Shown here: piece after piece, positions 37,295-45,540 of the stretch | How positions within the stretch are numbered: position 1 is the stretch's first letter | How the letters are laid out: each line of letters starts with the position of its first letter | Source of the DNA: Treponema bryantii | GTDB taxonomy: Bacteria; Spirochaetota; Spirochaetia; Treponematales; Treponemataceae | Reading direction: 5' to 3' | DNA: 64,000 nucleotides | NCBI RefSeq assembly: GCF_036492245.1 | Contig: NZ_AP025286.1 | Coordinates: forward strand, 3,348,001-3,412,000 | Program-made: the position numbers and the translations under genes | Notes under the pieces: generated by a model | Database searches by the model: none | The model's input: the letters and a program-made list of their open reading frames with translations, nothing else | Told to the model about the DNA's origin: nothing

Positions 37295-38467
37295 TTATTT
37301 CATAAAATAAGTCTTAATCGGCGGGAATCCGTTAAACGCAACCGATGCGTAAGTCGAAGTATAAGCACCTGTTGAAAGCCAGTAGAGTTTGTCTCCTGGT
37401 TTCAGGGAAATCGGAAGCTTATATTTTGCATCTTCGTACATGATGTCCATACTGTCGCAGGTTGGGCCGGCGATGATTACTACGCCTTCTTTTTCGCCTG
37501 GAGCGTCGCGACTTGTTACAACAGGGTATTTAATAGACTCATCGAGAGTTTCGATAAGACCGTTGAACTTTCCGGCATCAACATAAACCCAACGGGCAAG
37601 TGCTGTGTTGTTTTTGCGTGATGTAAGAATTACTTCGCTTGTAAGTATTCCGCTGTCTCCAACGAGGGAACGGCCTGGTTCAAGAATGATTTCTGGAATA
37701 TCATCACCAAAGTCTTCCTGGATATAACGGGTAATTTCTGAAGCATACTCAGCCAGTGTGTTTGTAGGCTCGATATAGCTTGCCGGGAAACCACCACCCA
37801 TATTGATCATAGAAAGGCGGATACCTTCTTCCTCTTCAAGAGATGTAAAGAGGTACTTTACCTTTGCAATAGCGTCGTTCCACTGACCAATATCGCGCTG
37901 CTGGCTACCTACATGGAAGCTGATTCCATAAGGAGTAAGTCCAAGATCACGTGCAAGAACAAGCAAATCATAAGCCATATCAGGATGGCAGCCGAATTTG
38001 CGGGAAAGAGGCCAGTCTGCACTAACTGAATTTTCTACAAGAATACGTACATAAATGCGTGAACCAGGAGCATTCTCGGCAATAGCCTTCAAGTCATCCT
38101 TACTGTCGGTTGCGAACATGCGCACGCCCTTATCATAGAAATATTTAATGTCCTTTGCCTTTTTAATAGTGTTTCCGTAAGAAAGTCTGTCTGGAGAGAC
38201 ATTAAATTTAGAAATCATGTCCAGTTCGTAGCGTGAGGCAATATCAAAATTTGAGCCCATTTCAGCGAGCATTTCAAGAACTGGTTCGCCTGGATTTGAT
38301 TTCATAGCGTAATAAATACGCGCATAAGGGAATGAATCTCTAAGTCTAATGTAGTTCTGCTTGATTGTATTGAGATTAATTACGACATTTGGAGTTTCCA
38401 AATCTTTAGAAAAGTCGAGAAAACGCTGCCAGTCCTTATCGCTGACATAGTCTTTACGATTAAACAT
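37295..38467 (-). CDS. PLP-dependent ornithine/lysine decarboxylase (alanine-racemase fold)
   Basis: Makes putrescine or cadaverine from ornithine or lysine for polyamine supply. 390 aa, usual for fold-III decarboxylases. Motifs: PLP lysine in YYAMKSNP (Lys56), SFHVGSQQ (His185), phosphate-binding EPGRSLVGD (263-271), catalytic GPTCDSMDIMYED (Cys337/Asp338) and the C-terminal STGAYTSTYA. These fit the eukaryotic-like ODC and Selenomonas LDC/ODC group; diaminopimelate decarboxylase is unlikely given the CDSMD signature. Ornithine versus lysine preference cannot be told from the motifs. It is monocistronic, ends in a clear terminator, and diverges from a small membrane protein gene. Confidence 0.85.
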   Translation of the reverse strand: MFNRKDYVSDKDWQRFLDFSKDLETPNVVINLNTIKQNYIRLRDSFPYARIYYAMKSNPGEPVLEMLAEMGSNFDIASRYELDMISKFNVSPDRLSYGNTIKKAKDIKYFYDKGVRMFATDSKDDLKAIAENAPGSRIYVRILVENSVSADWPLSRKFGCHPDMAYDLLVLARDLGLTPYGISFHVGSQQRDIGQWNDAIAKVKYLFTSLEEEEGIRLSMINMGGGFPASYIEPTNTLAEYASEITRYIQEDFGDDIPEIILEPGRSLVGDSGILTSEVILTSRKNNTALARWVYVDAGKFNGLIETLDESIKYPVVTSRDAPGEKEGVVIIAGPTCDSMDIMYEDAKYKLPISLKPGDKLYWLSTGAYTSTYASVAFNGFPPIKTYFMK

Positions 38468-38663
38468 CTACTACCGCCTTAATAATAGTGATAAATAACC
38501 GGTCAAAGCCGTCACGCTGCCTATGTCTAAGGAATCCTAGTTTATTTCAACGTTCGGTGAATAATAACAAAAAACATAAATATAGTTAATTACTTTTTAA
38601 AAAATTTTAATAAATAGTTTTTTGGCATTTTAAGCACGAATTTTAGCATTTCGTGTACTTTTA

Positions 38664-38694
38664 TTGTCCAGTAAGTAAAAAGTGGGATTATAAT
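38664..38694 (+). promoter_or_regulatory. Candidate promoter for the 68-aa membrane protein
   Basis: A consensus TATAAT (38689-38694) has TTGTCC (38664-38669) 19 bp upstream. A small CACGAA/TTCGTG dyad (38635-38655) precedes it. The rest of the gap 38468-38663 is AT-rich and presumably holds the divergent decarboxylase promoter; nothing else is seen. Confidence 0.45.
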
Positions 38695-38728
38695 GATTTT
38701 ATGAATTATTTTTGTGGAGAAGACTAAT

Positions 38729-38935
38729 ATGTCACAGGAAATTATTGAAGAAACAGAAATCAGACCAGATGGTTCAAAAAGGATTGTAAAACGCACTGTT
38801 GAAAAAGGAGTCTCTTTCGGCTCAGCACTTGCAATGGTTATAAGCTTCGTAACCTGGAAATCAGTTTTCTGGGCAATTATCCACGGTCTCTTTGGCTGGG
38901 CATATGTTATTTACTATTTTATTAAGTACAGGTAA
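38729..38935 (+). CDS. Small single- or two-TM membrane protein
   Basis: 68 aa from the ATG at 38729, with GGAG placed 9 nt upstream; the GTG at 38714 overlaps the RBS and is rejected. A charged N-terminus (IIEETEIRPDGSKRIVKRTVEKG) precedes one long or two short hydrophobic helices (about 30-65, FGWAYVIYYFIKYR at the end). It is a small conserved-looking type without known function. Confidence 0.55.
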   Translation: MSQEIIEETEIRPDGSKRIVKRTVEKGVSFGSALAMVISFVTWKSVFWAIIHGLFGWAYVIYYFIKYR

Positions 38936-38957
38936 ATAACATACACCTGATTCTCCC

Positions 38958-40883
38958 TTACAAAGTTTCAAGCTCTTTCAACCAGACAGTAGCCATAGCG
39001 TCGCTTGGCATACGCCAGTCGCCGCGTGGAGAAAGATTGATTGTTCCGACTTTTGCACCGTCTGGCATGCAGCTTCGTTTGAACTGCTGACTGAAGAAAC
39101 GGCGGTAAAAAGTTTTAAGCCACTTTAAGATAACTTCGCGGCTGTAAGTTTTTCCGAGCTCAGAATGCTGGGCCAAAAAGAAAATCTTTGCAGGCGAAAA
39201 TCCGAAACGAAGAAGATAATATAAGAAGAAATCGTGCAGTTCATAAGGGCCAACCAGATCTTCTGTTACCTGAGAGATTTTTCCATCTGTTGGAGGAAGG
39301 AGTTCTGGTGAAACTGGTGTGTCCAGAATATCACGCAGAACTGCTGAATCATTTTCATCGGCAAACCACTGAACTAAATAGCGGACCAGAGTTTTTGGAA
39401 TTGATGAATTAACTCCGTACATAGACATATGGTCGCCGTTATATGTGCACCAGCCCAAAGCAAGCTCGGAAAGATCTCCTGTTCCAATCACTATACCATT
39501 TGTCTTGTTTGCATAGTCCATAAGAACCTGAGTTCTTTCTCGTGCCTGGCAGTTTTCGTAAGTTACATCGTGAAGGTTTTCATCCTGGCCAATATCTTTA
39601 AAATGCTGGCGAACAGAATCTGCAATGCGAACTTCTTTAAGAGTTACGCCGCATTCACGGGCAAGGGCACAGGCATTGTTATAAGTGCGGTCTGTTGTGC
39701 CAAAACATGGCATTGTTATTGCGGTGATTTTTTCGCGGCTGGCACCTACACTGTCAAAAGCGCGGCAGGTAATTAAAAGTGCTAATGTAGAATCAAGGCC
39801 GCCTGAAAGACCTATCACGGCAGACTGACAGTTTATATGGCGAAGTCTTTTTGCAAGCCCCTGATACTGCAGGGTAATAACTTCAAGACAGCGTTGACTT
39901 CTTTTTTCTTTATCATTAGGAACAAAAGGATGTGAATCTATATATCGGGTAAAGTTTTCTTTCTGATTTTCTAAATCAAAATAAACTGTAGTATAGTCTT
40001 GCTTAAGCGGATTGTTGTTGACTGAATAGCCATAGCTTGTTGTTTTTCTACGTTCCTGACAGAGACGCTCAACATCTATATCAGCATAAACTGTAGCATT
40101 TGAAAACAAGGTAGATTCTGCAAGCAGGCTGCCGTTTTCTACTATCAGACTGTGGCCGGCAAAAACCATGTCCTGTGTCGATTCGTCCATTCCGGCATTT
40201 GCGTAAAGATAGGCACAAATTGAACGTGCCGACTGAGCCTTAACCAGAGTTCTGCGATATTCTGCTTTACCGATAATTTCGTTTCCGGCAGAAAGATTTG
40301 CAATTACTGTAGCACCAGCCAGAACATGACTGCTTGATGGAGGAAGTGGAACCCACAAATCTTCGCAGATTTCACAGGCTACTTTTAATGACGGATTATT
40401 TGATTCCTGAAGAAGGATATCTGTTCCAAAAGGTACATTTTCAAAACCTGCAAAATTGATAAAGCGGGTTTTCATATTCTGCTGGAAAGGAGTAAACTGG
40501 CGGCGTTCATAAAACTCGCCGTAATTTGGCAAAAATGATTTAGCATAAAGCGCAAGAAACTTTCCTCTGAAAATGGCAGCGGCACAGTTATAAATGCCTT
40601 CTGTAGAAAAAACTGGGAGCCCCGTAAAAATCAGGGCATTCAGTTTTGCTGTTTCTTTGATAATATAAGCAAGTTGATTTTCTGCAGATTTTTGAAGAGC
40701 CTGCTGAAAGAAAAGGTCTCCGCAGGTATAGCCTGTAATAGAAAGTTCTGGAAAAACAATAATTGCAGCCCCGTTTTCAGCAGCTTCTACGGCACTTTTT
40801 ACAATTTCTTCCGAATTAAAAAGGCAGTCTGCAACTTTCATCCGAGGACTGACACAAGCAGTTTTTATAAATCCATATGTCAT
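38958..40883 (-). CDS. nadE: Glutamine-hydrolysing NAD+ synthase
   Basis: Last step of NAD biosynthesis: deamido-NAD to NAD+ with ammonia from glutamine. 641 aa, the two-domain form. The N-terminal nitrilase-type glutaminase (about 1-290) shows the Glu in FPELSITGYTCGD, the Lys in LYAKSFLPNYGEFYE and the nucleophile Cys in VACEICEDLW. The C-terminal synthetase has the PP-loop SGGLDST (about 356-362), TGDLSELALGWCTYNGDHMSMYGVN and a C-terminal FKRSCMPDGAKVG block. It is monocistronic on the minus strand, with no close operon partner. Confidence 0.93.
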   Translation of the reverse strand: MTYGFIKTACVSPRMKVADCLFNSEEIVKSAVEAAENGAAIIVFPELSITGYTCGDLFFQQALQKSAENQLAYIIKETAKLNALIFTGLPVFSTEGIYNCAAAIFRGKFLALYAKSFLPNYGEFYERRQFTPFQQNMKTRFINFAGFENVPFGTDILLQESNNPSLKVACEICEDLWVPLPPSSSHVLAGATVIANLSAGNEIIGKAEYRRTLVKAQSARSICAYLYANAGMDESTQDMVFAGHSLIVENGSLLAESTLFSNATVYADIDVERLCQERRKTTSYGYSVNNNPLKQDYTTVYFDLENQKENFTRYIDSHPFVPNDKEKRSQRCLEVITLQYQGLAKRLRHINCQSAVIGLSGGLDSTLALLITCRAFDSVGASREKITAITMPCFGTTDRTYNNACALARECGVTLKEVRIADSVRQHFKDIGQDENLHDVTYENCQARERTQVLMDYANKTNGIVIGTGDLSELALGWCTYNGDHMSMYGVNSSIPKTLVRYLVQWFADENDSAVLRDILDTPVSPELLPPTDGKISQVTEDLVGPYELHDFFLYYLLRFGFSPAKIFFLAQHSELGKTYSREVILKWLKTFYRRFFSQQFKRSCMPDGAKVGTINLSPRGDWRMPSDAMATVWLKELETL

Positions 40884-40965
40884 ATTTTCACCAACTTTGG
40901 GTATTATATCAAAAAAGAAATATTATTGCTGAGATTTTATACAGCAGGTTTAAAATAATAAAAAA

Positions 40966-40995
40966 CTCCTGCAATAAGAAAACTTACTGCAGGAG
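40966..40995 (-). terminator. Intrinsic terminator after the permease gene
   Basis: CTCCTGCA pairs with TGCAGGAG, extended by TAAG/CTTA with one A-C mismatch. On the minus strand a T6 run follows. It closes the cyclodeaminase-PII-RidA-permease operon. Confidence 0.85.
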
Positions 40996-41009
40996 CATAT
41001 ACAATTTAT

Positions 41010-42494
41010 TTAATTACTTTTTGGTCTGGTTCCAGTATTTGTTTCTGGAGAAAGAGGCTTAATCTCTGGTTCTGCAACCATATGAAGCTTCTTTGCAATT
41101 TCCGGATAATGACGAATCTGATAAAGATCTGTATCCATGGCCATAACCTCTTTAATTTCATAGCCCTTGAACATAGGTCTCTTGATTACAAACTTACACC
41201 AGAAGAAAGCATAAACTGCAAGAATTACAGAAACACCTGCAAAGACTAAATAGATAATCTTCTTTAATTCCCAGCTTGGATCTATGTTCCAGATCATGAA
41301 CAAATTGCCAATTATTCCGAGCACAGGAATAACAATTCCAAATGGAAGCTTAAAGGTTCTTGGTGCCTTTGGTAATTTCTTTCTTAAGATGATTACATCA
41401 ATATGAACCATAACATAACAGAAAATCCAAAAGGTACAACCAGTAAGAATCAAGAATACAAGGGAATCACTGCTTGAGAGTCCTATTGCATTCAAAATCA
41501 CCATTACAACCGCTACAAGAATCAATCCTACATAAGGTGAACCTGCAGGTGTCTTTCTAAGGAAGCTTGTAGGCAGCAAACCGATTTTTGCCATACCTGC
41601 ACATAACTGGCTTACACCAAACATTGCTGTATTAAGTGTACTAATTACAGCAAGCATTGAAACTACTGACATCCAGATTGTACCGGCTTTTCCAAGAAGA
41701 AGTGAACCGTAAAGAATATGTGGAACTGTACTTTCTCCCAGTGCTTCCCATTCTGTGTAATTCTTGAAACCGATTGTCAGAAGAATCTGCATAACAAGAA
41801 TAATTACAAGACTCAAAACCATTCCTATTGGAACAATCTTTCTTGAATTTTTTACATTTGGTGAAATTGGAACTATATATTCAACTCCAATAAAGAGGAA
41901 GAAGGCAAGTCCCAGCAGCGACAGTGTATCAGTAAACTTTTCTGTCATAAAAGCCGGCTGTTCAATCAGTGTTGAAGGATTTACCTTGATACATCCAAGA
42001 ATACCCATAATAACCAGGGAAACAATCAGTCCGTAGGCTACGATGTTCTGGATTTTTGCAAACATATCAACACCAAAAAGATTCAAAACAAACAGAATAA
42101 CAATCAGTGCAATTGTCCAGACTGTAGGTGAAACAGGAACAGCTGTTAATACGGTACTCATAGTATTACCAAACATGGCTGCTTCCGAACTTCCCAAAAT
42201 CATCTGACAACAGATGAAGCCACCCATATTTGTAATAATTGTGATGAATGGTCCGCAACTTGCAAGTGTAAACTGTGCCAGTCCACCTGTAAGGTTAGGC
42301 ATCAGTGCATTCAATTCACAGATTGAAAGTGCTGTCAAAATATTGAAAGCACAGGCAATCGTCATTGTTATTATAAAGGGCAAACCAAGTATACTTGCTC
42401 CCTGAGCGATTGAAAGCAAAACACTAGTTGCAACAATCAACCCGACGCCAGTAGCAATAACACTCGGCAGACCTAATTTCTTTTCATCTGCCAT
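41010..42494 (-). CDS. APC-superfamily amino acid permease
   Basis: A 494-aa integral membrane protein with about 12 TM helices. It opens with LGLPSVIATGVGLIVATSVLLSIAQG, the helix-1 motif of amino acid/polyamine/organocation transporters, and contains the helix-6-like FIGVEYIVPISPNVKNSRKIVPIG. A hydrophilic tail of about 55 residues (KGYEIKEVMAMDTDLYQIRHYPEIAKK) extends into the cytoplasm. It is the last gene of the operon with RidA-like, PII-like and ornithine-cyclodeaminase-family proteins, so it probably imports the amino acid or amine handled by those enzymes. The PII-like protein may gate it; this is inference. Confidence 0.82.
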   Translation of the reverse strand: MADEKKLGLPSVIATGVGLIVATSVLLSIAQGASILGLPFIITMTIACAFNILTALSICELNALMPNLTGGLAQFTLASCGPFITIITNMGGFICCQMILGSSEAAMFGNTMSTVLTAVPVSPTVWTIALIVILFVLNLFGVDMFAKIQNIVAYGLIVSLVIMGILGCIKVNPSTLIEQPAFMTEKFTDTLSLLGLAFFLFIGVEYIVPISPNVKNSRKIVPIGMVLSLVIILVMQILLTIGFKNYTEWEALGESTVPHILYGSLLLGKAGTIWMSVVSMLAVISTLNTAMFGVSQLCAGMAKIGLLPTSFLRKTPAGSPYVGLILVAVVMVILNAIGLSSSDSLVFLILTGCTFWIFCYVMVHIDVIILRKKLPKAPRTFKLPFGIVIPVLGIIGNLFMIWNIDPSWELKKIIYLVFAGVSVILAVYAFFWCKFVIKRPMFKGYEIKEVMAMDTDLYQIRHYPEIAKKLHMVAEPEIKPLSPETNTGTRPKSN

Positions 42495-42503
42495 ATAGTT
42501 CTC

Positions 42504-42902
42504 CTATTCTTCTAATTCAGTTCCAATTGCAGCCGACATTTCAACTTCTACCAGTTGGGTCGGCCTGTTAAGTTTTGCAATTGTAACGCCAGTACACAAA
42601 GGCATAACATCGTGAAATATTTCTGTATAAGCAGCCATTCCAGCCTTTTCGAATTCCGGAGTCTGAAAGATTCTTACTTCAAAAACATCTTCTTTCTTTC
42701 CGCCAGCCTGTTCTATAATCTTGACCTGTTTTTCAAGAATATATTTGAGCTGAGCATAAGAATCTCCTTCTCCATATACGGAACCATCAGGCTGAACTGC
42801 TGTTGTTCCACCTACAAAAATAAAATCACCTATGCGGACTGCACGGGAGTAACCAGCTTTCTGTTCCAGCGGTGCTCCCGATGAATAGTTCTTTCTTTTC
42901 AT
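42504..42902 (-). CDS. RidA/YjgF-family protein lacking the catalytic arginine
   Basis: 132 aa. Typical RidA fold motifs are present: YSRAVRIGDFIFVGGTTAVQPDGSVYGEGD, then QLKYILEKQVKIIEQAGGKKEDVFEVRIF and a C-terminal VEVEMSAAIG. RidA trimers deaminate reactive enamines/imines made by PLP or flavin enzymes. Here the position of Arg105 of the usual RSCVEVA motif reads CTGVTIA, so the residue that holds the substrate carboxylate is absent. That points to one of the divergent subgroups with another substrate or role. It starts 1 nt upstream of the PII-like stop, tightly coupled. Confidence 0.82.
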   Translation of the reverse strand: MKRKNYSSGAPLEQKAGYSRAVRIGDFIFVGGTTAVQPDGSVYGEGDSYAQLKYILEKQVKIIEQAGGKKEDVFEVRIFQTPEFEKAGMAAYTEIFHDVMPLCTGVTIAKLNRPTQLVEVEMSAAIGTELEE

Positions 42903-43268
42903 TTATTTCTCCGTTGACAGCAGGGCATCCATACCTTCTTCTCCAGTACGAACACGAACAATATTTGTAACATCAGAAACAAAAATCTTTCCATCTCCAA
43001 TGTGACCTGTGTAAAGTTCTTTTTTCAGGAACTCAATTACATCAGGGACTTCATCAGTTGGAACAACCATCATTACAACTTCCTTTGGAAGAAGCTGGAT
43101 TTCCTTTTTTTCTTCAACTTCAAATTCCTGAGTTCCATGCTGAACACCACAACCCAATACCTGGTAAACTGTCATACCAGTAATTCGGAATTTTCCCAAA
43201 GCACTTTGAAGGGCTGCAATTTTTGAAATACCTGTAATTACTTCTACTCGACTAAACTTTTCTTCCAT
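42903..43268 (-). CDS. PII-like (GlnB-family) signal protein with altered T-loop
   Basis: 121 aa, near the usual 112. Conserved nucleotide-binding parts: the B-loop TGHIGDGKIFV (87-97; the canonical Lys90 is His) and the C-terminal VRVRTGEEGMDAL. The T-loop (about 38-58) reads LGCGVQHGTQEFEVEEKKEI and lacks the uridylylated Tyr51, so it is not a standard GlnB/GlnK. It probably binds an adenine nucleotide and reports to a neighbour. Operon partners are an ornithine-cyclodeaminase-family enzyme upstream, a RidA-like protein and an APC permease downstream, so the permease or the enzyme is the likely target. Confidence 0.8.
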   Translation of the reverse strand: MEEKFSRVEVITGISKIAALQSALGKFRITGMTVYQVLGCGVQHGTQEFEVEEKKEIQLLPKEVVMMVVPTDEVPDVIEFLKKELYTGHIGDGKIFVSDVTNIVRVRTGEEGMDALLSTEK

Positions 43269-43310
43269 AAGTAATCTCCTTTTTCTGTGATATCTTTATC
43301 ATCAGTTTTT

Positions 43311-44450
43311 TTATCTTAAATCTGGTGTCTCCCACAGATTTAACTTTGTACCAATACCTTTTTCCAAGGCATTTCGATAAACAATTGTTCCCCAGGCAAC
43401 ATCTTCAACCGGCATACCACCAACTGAATAAACTACGATTTCCTTTGGATCACGATGTACAGGTATTTTTCCTGTCAGGATATCTCCCAAATCATCAATC
43501 TGTTCACGCTTCATCTTGCCTTCTGCAATCAGATCTTCAACATGAACTGCAGGAATTGGAACAGTCTTATAAGCTTCTGGCGCATATTCTTCTTCCCAAG
43601 CTTCATACAAGGCAATATTGTCTGTTACAGTTCTTGCTCTGTTGATTATGAAGTCATCATCAAATCTAAGGGCTGCTGTGGAGCTGATGATTGTACCTGG
43701 CTTTATCCACTCTTCCTTGATGTATGGATAAATACTTGTATCGCCGGTAGTTGGTGTAGATGTGCTGACAGAAATAATATCTGCATCTCTACAAGCTTCT
43801 TCTATTGTATCTACTGCATATACTTCTTTTACTGACGGATAATCCTTCTTTGCGTCAGCAATAAATTTTTCAAGGCTTGCCTTACCTCGGCCTTTTACCT
43901 TGATAACTTCAATTCCTGGCCGTACTGCCATTGCCGCTGCAAGAGCTGTCTTGCTCATAACTCCAGGTCCTACAATTCCAATTACCTTAGAATCTTCTGG
44001 AGCAAAATACTTATAACCAACTCCCGGAACTGCACCTGTTCGATAAGCAGAAAGAATGTTTGCACTCATATAAGCCAAAGGTGCTCCAGTATCCTTATCA
44101 TTCAAAGTCAGCATAAGAATTGAACGTGGTAAACCTTTTTCCCTGTTTTCTGCGTTTGAGCCATACCATTTCATTCCTGCCATATCAAATTTTCCACCAA
44201 GATATGCAGGCATTGCCATAAAGCGGCGGTCTGGGCCATCTACAGGCATTTCTGGGAATGGTGAACTTGCCGGGAAGGTAACCATTGTTCCGTGAGAGTT
44301 ACCATTTGCACCTCCCATTCTGTAGTTTCCAACTTTCATAAGCTTGAACATCTCTTCCATTGCTTCGATGCAGCCCTTCATATCTTTTACCCCAGCTGCA
44401 ATCATGTCCTGTTCATTAAGATATAAAAAGTCAATTTTTGGGTATGCCAT
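43311..44450 (-). CDS. Ornithine cyclodeaminase/mu-crystallin family protein
   Basis: 379 aa with an AGGAGG ribosome-binding site. Motifs: substrate-side MKWYGSN with the conserved Lys, SAYRTGAVPGVGYKYF, Rossmann loop VGPGVMSKTAL, and the nicotinamide-side SVSTSTPTTGD followed by SSTAALRFDDDF. The N-terminal GNSHGTMVTFPASSPFPEMP block and the length are typical of the branch annotated in databases as tyramine oxidase subunit B, a label I regard as uncertain. Family chemistry is NAD(P)-dependent cyclising deamination or reduction of cyclic imines. With the PII-like, RidA-like and permease genes it forms one operon downstream of an AraC regulator and a flavin dehydrogenase. The substrate is unknown. 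Confidence 0.78.
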   Translation of the reverse strand: MAYPKIDFLYLNEQDMIAAGVKDMKGCIEAMEEMFKLMKVGNYRMGGANGNSHGTMVTFPASSPFPEMPVDGPDRRFMAMPAYLGGKFDMAGMKWYGSNAENREKGLPRSILMLTLNDKDTGAPLAYMSANILSAYRTGAVPGVGYKYFAPEDSKVIGIVGPGVMSKTALAAAMAVRPGIEVIKVKGRGKASLEKFIADAKKDYPSVKEVYAVDTIEEACRDADIISVSTSTPTTGDTSIYPYIKEEWIKPGTIISSTAALRFDDDFIINRARTVTDNIALYEAWEEEYAPEAYKTVPIPAVHVEDLIAEGKMKREQIDDLGDILTGKIPVHRDPKEIVVYSVGGMPVEDVAWGTIVYRNALEKGIGTKLNLWETPDLR

Positions 44451-44474
44451 GTTAATCCTCCTTCTAGAAACAAA

Positions 44475-44510
44475 AAAGGCGCCGGATTTTCAAAATAATC
44501 CAGCGCCTTT
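44475..44510 (-). terminator. Terminator hairpin in the leader of the cyclodeaminase operon
   Basis: AAAGGCGCcGGATT pairs with AATCCaGCGCCTTT; on the minus strand it ends in TTTTTTGTTTC. It lies between the AraC stop and the cyclodeaminase start, with only about 13 bp before the RBS, leaving no room for a promoter downstream of it. It may act as an attenuator as well as ending araC transcription. Confidence 0.7.
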
Positions 44511-44524
44511 GCTTTGCCCTTGTT

Positions 44525-44552
44525 TTTATAACTTATGAATGGATACTACAAA
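44525..44552 (-). promoter_or_regulatory. Candidate promoter upstream of the leader hairpin
   Basis: On the minus strand TTTGTA (44547-44552) and TATAAA (44525-44530) are 16 bp apart. Transcription from here would run through the terminator hairpin into the cyclodeaminase operon. Confidence 0.4.
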
Positions 44553-44597
44553 TTATCTCCAATGTATAATTGTAAAAAAAGGAACTATTAATTCAAA

Positions 44598-45422
44598 CTA
44601 AATATTTTTAATAGAACTAATATATTTTTTGTTTTCTACTTCTTCCGCATATTCTCCTGGAGTCTTTCCGGAAAACTCCTTGAATTCATGAATAAAATGA
44701 GCCTGATCATAAAAATTATATTCTGAAGCAATACTTGTAAAACTGTCTCCAATTCCCTTGTTCATATCATCTAATAAAAACTGAAATTTTATAGAATTAC
44801 AAAGCTGTTTAGCACTTAAGCCAAGTTCTTTATCAAAAATCTTGTTGATATATCTGGAAGAATAGCCGGACAATTCTTCTAATTCGCGGACTTTTACTAT
44901 TCCCTTACGTTGAATAATTAAATCTGAAATCTGCTTGAATAAAGTATCTTTGGTATCTCCATTTTCATAAGCCTGGAACTTTGAATATTCCTGTAAAAAG
45001 GTTAGCATGCGGCTGTTAAAATTCTTTTGTTCGCCCATTTTTTTACAGAAGTCTCTGGTAGAAAGTAAATCATCTAATATAACGATATTTCCAACTAATT
45101 CCTTTGGGGTATATTCTTTTACAAATTTTGTAACACTTGGCTGAAGTCTGACACCAAAATAGTCTGCATTCTTTTTGACTGAAAAAGTACGCTTTTCAAC
45201 TGTAATTCCAATCAGATGTGTTCTCACACTTCCATCTTTATATTCAAAGATTAAATTACTGCAGCTGTCTACTAATAAAGGCAGTGTAATATCCTGACTT
45301 GAATTATTTGAAAAACTGAAGAAATGTGAAATGCCATTTTCGATTAATATATGCTGACAGAAGTTATCTGATTCCATAACAAAATATGGCTGAATTGAAA
45401 TAAGGGCCTGGTTCTTTTTCAC
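44598..45422 (-). CDS. AraC-family transcriptional regulator
   Basis: 274 aa. It starts with GTG, preceded by AAAGGA. The C-terminal AraC/XylS double HTH (about 175-262) includes VRELEELSGYSSRYINKIFDKELGLSAKQL and ASEYNFYDQAHFIHEFKEFSGKTPGEY. The N-terminal half is a cupin-like or unclassified effector domain (ISIQPYFVMESDNFCQHILIENG, RLQPSVTKFV), similar to AraC regulators with a DUF6597-type N-terminus. It lies between the flavin dehydrogenase operon and the cyclodeaminase operon, the obvious candidates for its control. A promoter and a hairpin with U8 immediately precede it. Confidence 0.85.
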   Translation of the reverse strand: MKKNQALISIQPYFVMESDNFCQHILIENGISHFFSFSNNSSQDITLPLLVDSCSNLIFEYKDGSVRTHLIGITVEKRTFSVKKNADYFGVRLQPSVTKFVKEYTPKELVGNIVILDDLLSTRDFCKKMGEQKNFNSRMLTFLQEYSKFQAYENGDTKDTLFKQISDLIIQRKGIVKVRELEELSGYSSRYINKIFDKELGLSAKQLCNSIKFQFLLDDMNKGIGDSFTSIASEYNFYDQAHFIHEFKEFSGKTPGEYAEEVENKKYISSIKNI

Positions 45423-45449
45423 GGGAAAAATCCTTTAAAATAAAAAAAA

Positions 45450-45491
45450 GTGCAAAGGTATATATGGGGTTACCCAAGTACACCTTTGCAC
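45450..45491 (-). terminator. Long hairpin with U8 tract directly before the AraC gene
   Basis: GTGCAAAGGT and ACCTTTGCAC enclose a second small dyad, GGGT/ACCC. On the minus strand T8 follows, then AraC's RBS within about 10 bp. It can end the upstream dehydrogenase operon, but it also begins about 5 bp after the start predicted from the promoter at 45503-45531. Confidence 0.75.
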
Positions 45492-45502
45492 CAATGTTCC
45501 AA

Positions 45503-45531
45503 AGTATGCTGGAAAAAGAACCCTTTGTCAA
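45503..45531 (-). promoter_or_regulatory. Promoter of the AraC gene
   Basis: On the minus strand a consensus TTGACA (45526-45531) and CATACT (45503-45508) are 17 bp apart. The predicted start, near 45496, places the leader hairpin at the very 5' end of the RNA. Confidence 0.6.
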
Positions 45532-45540
45532 TTTCTTTTG

